Shown here: piece after piece, positions 55,966 to 64,000 of the stretch
Numbering within the stretch: position 1 is the first letter of the stretch
How the letters are laid out: each line of letters opens with the position of its first letter
Program-made: the position numbers and the translations under genes
Assembly (NCBI GenBank): GCA_030737835.1
Contig: CM060850.1
Span: 16,922,690-16,986,689 of the forward strand
DNA length: 64,000 nucleotides
Source: Acorus gramineus
Taxonomy: Eukaryota; Streptophyta; Magnoliopsida; Acorales; Acoraceae
Direction of reading: 5' to 3'
Notes under the pieces: generated by a model
Databases searched by the model: none
What the model was told of the DNA's origin: nothing
The model's input: only the letters and a program-made list of their open reading frames with translations

Positions 55966-58900
55966 CAATGCTAGGATGGGTCCATTTGTAGAAAATAAAA
56001 TTTTATAATGAAGTAAATGTTAGAAATTAGGTTTTGACCAAGTATCTTTGGAAAAAAATAACTTTGGATTTCAGTAATTATTTGAAACTCATACTTATTT
56101 GATTGTGTTCTCTCGTTGATGAGATAAATATAGTTTATTTACACTCTCAAAATCATTTCCAAGTCCTAAGAAGATTAGATAATCCCTAAAACATGATGAA
56201 CTTGGTTAGCAGTTTGGGAAAAAAAAGTACAGTCTCGTATCGAATGTTTGAAAAACGTATGATTGCGTTCTCTCGTTAATGAGATAAATATAGTTTATTT
56301 ACACTCTCAAAATCATTTCCGAGTTCTGAGAAGATTAGATAATCCCTAAAACATTATGAACTTGGTTTGTGGGTTGGGGAAAAAAAAGAGTACAGTCTCG
56401 TATCGAATGTTTGAAAAATGTATGGTGTGACATAAGGTGTGCCTCAAGGGGCACCCCACTTTTGTGAAGGGGAAGGACCTACCATGATGTGGGTTTGACC
56501 ATCAATATGCACATGTATTTGGCACTGACCATCAACCTGGCTGTAACCGTTGTAGTTCTATATATGTGGGTGCAATGGTGGGACACTCAGACGTTACAAA
56601 TTCAAATTCTCTTACTTTAGTTAAGGGTTGTGTAGTGCACCCGACTTTTGGAGGGTGGGAGGCCCTACCATGATTTGGGTTTAAGGGTTGATACACGCAG
56701 TCTGTTTTATCGTCTGTTTTGCAATCTCATATGCTATGATAACATAATATATATTGTAATATTATAGTGTATGAGGTTTTATTATAGTGGATGACCTAAA
56801 TTTTTTTTAATTATAAAATAATATATTGCTGTATCTATGTGTATACTTCATTTCATATAACAGCATGCACTTTAAAAGGTGAGTGTATGATTTTTAAGAA
56901 AAAGTAAAACGAGATGAAATGTAATTGGGGCTGCAATGAGGATTACGTGTATCCTTTTCCTTTGGGTTTTGGCTCATGAACACTCACGCTCCAGCTTTCA
57001 CCCGGATTGCATGCACGAAATTAATATTTTGGTCTTAAATTATTTAAATTTTGGCTGATGTCCATTTTGAACTTCCTGGTATCTTTTTTTTTGCATTCTG
57101 TTTACAACTAATTCATATTGGATTATTTTCTAATCCTATTATGACCCAGTTGTAACCCTTGTTGTTATGAAAGGGTGTAACAGAAAAAGGACACTCGGCC
57201 TTACAAATTCAAATTTTCTAAATTTAGTGAGAAGGGTTATAAAGGCACGGAGGCACCCACTGTTGTGAAGGGCAGCGGATTTAATAGGCTGTTATTTATT
57301 TTCCCTAACAAAACCACTACGTAATATATATTTTACACCCTTTGTCCGGGCATGTTTTTTTTATATAAAAATATAAATTGATGGGCTTGTCACTTCTCTG
57401 TATTAAATATAATTAAAATGTTAGACTCGATCATTTTTACCAATAAAAACTCAGTCCACACAAGTTTTTATTTAAAAAATTAGTAAACATCAGCTAATGG
57501 TGTATATGCTTTAAAAACATTCGAGTTGAATTAACTCATTATTAGTAAGTATAACGAGTATATACATCGTCTAACGAGATATATGCTTCATTGGATTTCT
57601 TACGAGGCATATAAAACTATATTTTGGATTGTAAAAAAAAAAAAAATGAGTGTAACAACGCCCTAAATAGAAAGAAGTACATGCCCAATAACCCATGGAA
57701 ACAATACAGTAGGGAAAGAAAAAAAAGAGGGGGAGAAGAGGGGAGGAAGGGAAGGGAATTCTAGAGAAGCTTAGGTAGGAGATTTACCCAAGACCACAAC
57801 GGAATCCCCAAGCAAGCGCAGCTATAAGGCGACCAACAAACTGTCCAAGGCACATGCACCCTTTGTCCAAGGCATGTTAGGACACACACATACACACTAG
57901 TAATATACACCTGCATTTAATGTACCATATTTACTATAATATTGATAGTAACAACACAACATAGATGAAATATTTATAGAAAATTAAACTATCCAAAAAA
58001 CTCATTCCATTTAACATACAAGGTAATATATTTGTATATCATGTAATGCATATTTTCTATATCTAATAAAAATAATGTAACTAATCTTTATAAAATTCAA
58101 TTGAGATAAATTTATTGAATATCTTTAACTTTGAATTATCAACATTTGAATATTCAATTCAGATAGATTTAACAAATATTTTTAATTTGAATATATTGAT
58201 ACGATTTACTCAAATCTGATTTTAAAATCTTCAAATATATTTATGATTCATCTAAATCTAATTTGAAATCTTAAATTTTGAAAACAATTACTAAATTTTT
58301 TAGAGAGTACAAAAACATGAATGAAAAGATTGGTTTTGATATTTCCTTTTCTATCATTGAATTTTCTAATTCTATAAGTCAGAACACATTATATAAACAT
58401 GTGAATGATATGCGTACAAATCACTATAAATTGAAATAAATTTTTTTTAGTTTTTCTAATATTTTTTTTTGTACTTACGAAAAGGATTTACAGAGTCGGC
58501 ATACGTTTCACGCTTGCGAAGTACTGGTACATGGCCTTTATCATTATACTACTCCACATTGTATTCAACTATATGTAATTCCAATTAACCTTGCAACATA
58601 CATTGGTATATATGTTGATGGGATTTTGAGTTTCATTAAACTTTTTTTTATATTTTTTGTTGGTTGGTGTCTCCTTGAGTGTAAGATGAAACTATAATTC
58701 CAATAATATGCAAAGACAACATTGTCCCATTTTCTCAACTAATAACTCTTGAGTTGGACAATATGGTTTTGTTTTTTTAATATGATTTAACAAATAATTC
58801 ACCTCTGTCCTCTTACTCCTGTTCAAATATTGTCTATTTTTATTAAATAAAAATGATTGTATTTTTCCTATAAAAAAATAAATAATTAGTCTCAATCTTT

Positions 58901-61900
58901 GAAAAAGTTATGTATGTAATGTAGAGATGTTGATTGTTGATATTCGACGAGATGCATAAAAGAATTTTATTTGAATATTTTTGTTTGATTTTCACTAATA
59001 TATATTAGGGCAGCGAAACAGTATTAATGATTTGCATGAAATTAAATTTGTATAGCTAATGCGTCAATTAATTTGCATAAAAAATATCAGGTTAATAATC
59101 GGTCATAAAAATAACAAAAATTGTAAAAACTTAATACTTATTAAATAAAGTACCAGATGCCGTTATAAAAAAAGTACCAGATGCATACTCCTATACATTT
59201 CTATATTATATTCTCCATAACTATACAATTGATATGAATAATATGAAAAGTTATAATTAAAAATTCAAAACTTCATTCCGTTTAGTATATTCAAAAGTTC
59301 ATTCCATTTAGTATATAGGATAAAAAAAATTGCAGACAATGTAATTATTTTTTAATATTATAATGAAAATGTAATAACGCAATAATTTTTTATAGAATTC
59401 AATTAAGATAAATTTAATGAATGTCTTTAATTTTTTATTCTGAAAATTTTAACATAAATAAGATTTGCTTAAATGTGATTTTGAAATCTTAAAATTATAT
59501 TTGTGATTTACCTAAATCTGATTTAAAATCTTAAATTTTTAATAAATATAATATATATAATTACTAAATTTATGGGAGAGTAGTAAAGGAAACTAAAAAG
59601 TTGGGGTACTTTCCCCTTAATAATAAAGTAATAGATTATTATAGTGGTGGCCGTGTTGCCATAGATTGCATGATAAGAATAAATTAATCTTAAAAAGAAG
59701 AAGATAAGAACAAATTAAAGGTTATGAAAGAGTGGTTTTTTTTAAATGACCTTCATATTTTGTGCTTAAATTATTGGCTCCATATTAATAAACCATGCAT
59801 GTCATGCTCTATTAATTCCTGTTATTTATTTCCCCAAAAAATTAGCGCGCGCGCGCGCACACACACACACATATATATGTGTCCATTTTAGATAGTATAC
59901 ATCAATTTTTCAACTTAGGAATGTCTCAATATAAAGTAAGCTTTATTTTAATAAATTTGATGAAATTTTACTATTAAAGGACCATGAATTCCATGTATTT
60001 CCTTTTATTTCATTGAGTTTTCTTACTTTGTAAGTGTACAAACCAATGTCAATGGATTTTTCAGTTTTTCAGTTATTCTAAGATTGTCTTTTTTCTTCCT
60101 TCTTCTTCCGTGTGTTTATGAAAAGGATCTATAAAGTTGGTGTACCTTTCACGTTTCCAGCTGGTATATGGTCTTTATGACTATGCTTCTCCATATTGTT
60201 TTAAACTATATGTAATTCTAATTATTCTTGCAACATGCATGTATGTACATGTTGATGGGTTTTTTTTTTTAGTTTTGTAGACCCTTTTTTTGGCATAATT
60301 CGGGACATGTTGATCCAGTTTTTTTTTTTTAATCAGTCTATGATAAGAACTATAATTCCATTAATATGCAAAGATGGCATTATATTGTTCCATTTTCCAA
60401 ACTCTTAAATTCTTAAATTGGAGTGCTGTTTTGTTTTCCATGTAATTTTATTAACAAATATCTTGCTGCAATCTTTGGAAAAATATGCGTCGTACTGAGA
60501 TATTGATTGATGATATTAGAAGAGATGCAGAAATGACTTATATTTGAATATCTTCTTGTTTGATTTTTAAACAATTTTTTACAGAAAAATTTCTTAGACA
60601 TAGACATACCAATTGACTGTTTAGAATAAAATGGTAGTCCTATAAAAAAAATTTGATTTGACTTCAATTTTAATTAAATAATTCAATTTTTTTTAGTGGA
60701 TTTTTTGGGCTTGTCTTTAGTTCTACTTTTTAACCATCAAAATTACTATGGTTTTCCATATTAATGTGTTTTTGCTTGTGTCTTAATATTTTTACATTTT
60801 TGAACTATCGTGCTTGATGATTATTTCATACTACGATATAATTTATTGTTAATATTATATATATTTTTTATATAGATAAAATATTTTTGATCTCAACAAT
60901 GGCATTAAAGTGTCATGGAACCAGACGTAATATTGTAGCATATTGTAGCACTATCACATGGTAGTGCTATTGTAGCACTATCATGTGATCCAATTAAAAT
61001 GATTAGAAACACAACACATCTACACGTATATTAACGTTTTTAAAGACATTACAATCTTGCACATAACCACTCTTTGGGAATTCTAACTATCATCTCTTCT
61101 ATATTTATGTTAAATTCATAATTGAAAAATTATAAGGGGTTAAGGACTATTAAAAATAAAATTATTTAAAATAACGTTATTTTTATTTGTTTTCTAATTA
61201 CAAGATATAAATTAATATTTTTAAGATTGACTTGTAAATATCTAGCGTAATAGGGCCTTATTATTATATTACTTGATCAAAGGAGGGTAGGAGGCTCGTA
61301 CTGAATTTCCATTGCAGTGCTCTCTTTATAGGTGATTTAATTGTTTTTAAACTATTTAATACAACCATTACATTTCTACCAGCAATAATATTTTTTTATA
61401 ATAAATTTATTTTTATTCATTTTATCATAATATAAAATTTAATTTTTTTATATGATTGCCTCATAAATATCGAGTTTTAGGATTTATTCATTATATTTAC
61501 TTGATCAAAAGAGGCTTGTTTCGAATTTCCATTAAATCTCTAAAATCATTCCTTTACGTGACTGGACTTTTATTCTAAGTGGTCAATATATTATAAATCG
61601 TGTGACACATTGTTAATTGTACATATCTTTGGAATTCTCTCTAGTTGAGGCAAAGTGAAAGCTTTTAAGTTTTATTTTTTTTATAATTTATAGCATATAT
61701 TTTACATGTAGTAGTATGGCTCTGTCACAACTAATTGAGATGGTACGGTGTTTTCATTTTAAGACTCATGATATTTATTTCTGCTCAAATCTATCATCAT
61801 AATTTGTTTGGGACTCAATAAAATTTATTTTAATGAAGTTTTAGGATTTATTCAAAATATTTTGTGTTAAATGACATTCTATTTGAATTGTTTACCATTT

Positions 61901-61960
61901 CATTTTGTTGATAATTTGAGGATCAAATTCACTCTTTCTCTCTCTTTCCCTTGTTTCTCC
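55964..61960 (+). other. upstream region of RING gene D, no gene seen
   Basis: Collinear with 31144-37510 of unit B. It contains the tandem 160-bp pair, two dispersed-repeat copies and AT-rich sequence. Small duplications are specific to D, for example TTGTAGCACTATCA(C/T)(A/G)TG at 60945-60990. ORFs of 67-84 codons here are not coding by any visible feature. Confidence 0.5.
59730..59950. other. block present in unit D and absent from unit B
   Basis: Unit B passes directly from GGTTATGAAAA to TAGATTTGATG at about 34876, while D has about 220 extra bases here. The block contains a compound GC/AC/AT microsatellite (59845-59878). No terminal repeats or target duplication are visible, so a deletion in B is as likely as an insertion in D. 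Confidence 0.65.
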
Positions 61961-61970
61961 TGATCTGGTG

Positions 61971-61980
61971 CTATATATAG
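61971..61980 (+). promoter_or_regulatory. TATA box of RING gene D
   Basis: CTATATATAG, 17 bp before the ATG, after a CT-rich run as in unit B. Confidence 0.5.
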
Positions 61981-61997
61981 AGCTAAGAGTTGTAGCT

Positions 61998-62735
61998 ATG
62001 AATGTAAACGGATTTGTTAAATGCACTGAAATGACTGCAGAAAGAGTTGAATGGATGGTGGGGAAAAGCAGTGCCAAAGAAAAGATAGTGAACATTGAGT
62101 TTTTCATTGCCGATCGCTTCATCTTGGAGTTGCGACAATTGTCTGACGGCTCATTACGATATATGGAGAGCGAACATATTTTCCAGAAGACATACTTGAT
62201 CACCCAACCTCTAGAGGAGGTGTTGAGCTCAAGCGATCTCGGGACCGAAGTGGCGGATGTACTTCTGGGTACCATACAGTGCAAGGATATTTATGAGATT
62301 TATGCGAAGTGCATCTTTGATTTCATTCATAAGGAGGCAAGTATGCTTGGAACCGAGTATCAAATGTTAAAGATCACAGTGAAACTTGAAGATATATCAT
62401 TGATCTTTTGTGATGAAAGAAATTTGTTGACTAACTATTCGACCATGAAGCTTGAGACTATTCAGTGCAACGGTTCAGACTTAGAAGAGGCATGCCCGAT
62501 TTGTCTTGAGCCAATGGACTCCAAAAAAGATGAGATGGTCAAGCGCATGCCATGTAGACATGTATTTCATGGAAACTGCATAGAGACATGGTTGAAGAGG
62601 ACACCAATATGCCCCATGTGTCGGTTTAGTATGCCGCTTCCGAAGATCAGATTCACAATCACAAAGCATGAACAATCATGGACATGTCGGACAAATTTTC
62701 AAGACCGACTGCGTGTCACTCCAGACGCTGATTGA
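61998..62735 (+). CDS. RING-H2 finger protein, copy D (candidate E3 ubiquitin ligase)
   Basis: A 245-residue single-exon gene whose coding sequence looks identical to copy B by eye. The identity extends from the ATG to about 270 bp past the stop, while the base directly before the ATG already differs (GCT versus GCC). Start ATG at 61998. The RING-H2 ligands are the same as in B (Cys166, Cys169, Cys186, His188, His191, Cys194, Cys205, Cys208). The N-terminal region has no domain I can name. It lies convergently with the RING' copy at 63557. The two genes would produce the same protein, so any difference would be in expression through the altered upstream DNA. Confidence 0.85.
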   Translation: MNVNGFVKCTEMTAERVEWMVGKSSAKEKIVNIEFFIADRFILELRQLSDGSLRYMESEHIFQKTYLITQPLEEVLSSSDLGTEVADVLLGTIQCKDIYEIYAKCIFDFIHKEASMLGTEYQMLKITVKLEDISLIFCDERNLLTNYSTMKLETIQCNGSDLEEACPICLEPMDSKKDEMVKRMPCRHVFHGNCIETWLKRTPICPMCRFSMPLPKIRFTITKHEQSWTCRTNFQDRLRVTPDAD

Positions 62736-63556
62736 CTACCCTTATGAGCATGGATGGAGCTACAAAAGGTCTGAGTGGGGCAACTCATTTTTCTAAAAAC
62801 CATTATGATGTGCATTGGTTTAGATGAATTTTATATAATTAAGAAATGTTATTTAGTTTTTAATTGTTGGTTGGTTTTGATACGATAGTGGTATGTTGAC
62901 ATTAGTACATATTATTTCATTTTTATTTTCTAATCCTTGTTTGGTTCATGAATGGCTTAGAATTCAATGATTTATAAGTTTATGTTGTATTATTTGATTA
63001 GAAATTATTTTTACTTCATGTATTTATCTTATTAGAGTATAATTATAGTTCTAATAATTATAACACCTGTTTAAATGAACCACCGCAAACCATTTTCAAT
63101 TAGTTATAGTAATAATTATAAAAAAATATTTATCGTAATACTTATTTTTTAAAATAATTATTTTAATGGTTATTTAAGTAAAAGACCCCATCTTTAATGT
63201 AATTGCTCAAAATCAACATTGCTCAGGCATCATCTACTGATTATTTGTTTGTGGTTAGTACAGTTAGCCCAGAACAATGTTTAGTAATCAGACATGTTCT
63301 AGATGAAGCTTGCCAAATGATAGGGATTGTGGATGGAGATGGGACGATTAAAAAATAAAAATGAAACTCTAGGTACTATTCTCATAAATACCAATATCAA
63401 ACCCAACTAACATTTAAATCTAAAGGATAACATGTCTAAACTTACTAAAATCTATTAATCTTTTCATGAAATTTATCTAAACCAAGTTGCTCATTCAAAT
63501 AGTCATCCCCTGGTTGGAGTGGTACGCATTAGGTCCTGAAAGTCCATCTCACATAT
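62736..63556. other. shared 3' flank between RING D and its RING' partner
   Basis: Noncoding, collinear with 38283-39104 and carrying a few SNPs. The first clear difference from B is near 62998 (TTTGATTAG versus TTTGTTTAG). Confidence 0.5.
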
Positions 63557-63853
63557 TCACACATTTGGAGTGATACGCATTAGATCTTGAAAGTCCGTCT
63601 CACATTTCCATGATAGTTGATCCCTTGTGATTCTGAATCTGAGTTTCGGAGGTGGCATATAAAACCTGCACATGGGGCATGTCGGTTTCATCTTCAACCA
63701 CATCTCTATACAATTTCCATGAAACACATGTCCGCAAGGTATGCCCTTGACCCCCATCTCATCTTTTTTAGAGTCCATCAGCTTTTCAAGACACACTGGG
63801 CATGTCTCTGCCTTGCCTATAGGATTGTTGCACTCAACATCCTCAAGCTTCAT
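63557..63853 (-). CDS. truncated RING-H2 protein RING' in unit D (98 aa; possibly a pseudogene)
   Basis: Counterpart of 39105-39401, starting at the internal methionine MKLEDVEC with a complete RING-H2 finger (Cys18, Cys21, Cys40, His42, His45, Cys48, Cys59, Cys62). It keeps Asp27 and Gly41 as in copy C, so the Asn and Arg of unit B are derived. The N-terminal part is cut off by the LINE fragment. Function is doubtful, but the frame is undamaged. Confidence 0.6.
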   Translation of the reverse strand: MKLEDVECNNPIGKAETCPVCLEKLMDSKKDEMGVKGIPCGHVFHGNCIEMWLKMKPTCPMCRFYMPPPKLRFRITRDQLSWKCETDFQDLMRITPNV

Positions 63854-63855
63854 GG

Positions 63856-64000
63856 TGTAATGTTGAAGTGTTTGTGTTGGAATGTTCGTGGGTTAAATGA
63901 CCCATGAAAGGGGTGGGCAATGTGTGACTTTGCGACCGAGAACAAAGTCCAGGTGTGCTGCTTGCAGGAGATGAAGATGGAGGCGGTGTTGGCTGCAATA
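63856..64000 (+). mobile_element. start of the LINE ORF2 fragment in unit D
   Basis: ATG at 63860 reading MLKCLCWNVRGLNDP, then a TGA. Collinear with 39404-39544, but with 4 bases (TGAC) that unit B lacks. Truncated by the window end. The shared junction with RING' shows the LINE was there before the duplication. Confidence 0.85.

Larger units (their letters stand above)
55181..64000 (+). repeat. segmental duplication, unit D (continues beyond the window)
   Basis: Direct duplicate of 30375-39544, about 24.5-24.8 kb away, with the same order: AT-rich upstream region, tandem 160-bp pair (56101 and 56261), dispersed repeats (about 56435-56700 and 56960-57290), RING-H2 gene, convergent RING' and LINE start. 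It lacks the foldback-like block of unit B and has an extra ~220 bp at 59730-59950. Confidence 0.92.

Overview
The window is nuclear DNA of a flowering plant. It has plant RING-H2 finger genes, an exon that looks like the start of a WOX13-clade homeobox gene, a plant L1-type LINE, Ty3/gypsy elements (one carrying an antisense plant-mobile-domain ORF), a hAT-type MITE, a possible CACTA end and a tRNA-derived SINE. There are no operons, CRISPR arrays or recognisable rRNA or tRNA genes. I cannot name the species. Most of the sequence is transposon or AT-rich intergenic DNA, and the host gene content is small.

Left part (1-8.98 kb). A LINE lies on the minus strand and runs off the left edge. Its ORF2 is open for all 609 codons in the window; its ORF1 is split by one frame change. 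The LINE abuts a short plus-strand exon resembling the WOX13 N-terminus. Intron-like AT-rich DNA with a diverged direct duplication follows, then a candidate CACTA end, unassigned DNA and a degenerate RING-H2 pseudogene (copy A, minus strand).

Nested retroelement block (8.98-28.44 kb). A Ty3/gypsy element cuts into RING copy A. It has LTR homology at both ends, gag, an integrase tail, little recognisable pol between them, and an antisense plant-mobile-domain/coiled-coil ORF. Two long solo LTRs of another family (9934-13559 and 22366-26235) are inserted in it. A third solo LTR of that family lies at 48400-51608. All three have TG...CA ends and 5-bp target duplications, and they share intron-like signals around a 36-40 nt mini-exon. 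The gypsy element carries many short, mostly paired hairpins built on GGCGGCTA/TAGCCGCC.

Right part (28.4-64 kb). After a clean hAT MITE (29154-29845) comes a RING-H2 cluster. Unit B (from 30375, plus strand) holds an intact 245-aa RING-H2 gene and a convergent truncated RING' copy joined to a LINE endonuclease fragment. Unit D (55181 to the window end) is a recent direct duplicate of B. Unit C (about 45.6-52.0 kb) is an older inverted paralogue with an intact 252-aa gene, and its upstream flank is split by the third solo LTR. The B and D coding sequences look identical by eye although their flanks differ by SNPs, indels and whole insertions.

Functionally, the only plausible expressed host genes are the three intact RING-H2 proteins (candidate E3 ubiquitin ligases) and possibly the two 98-aa RING' fragments. 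The LINE is the most intact transposon. All coordinates were read by eye; identities and ages are qualitative.
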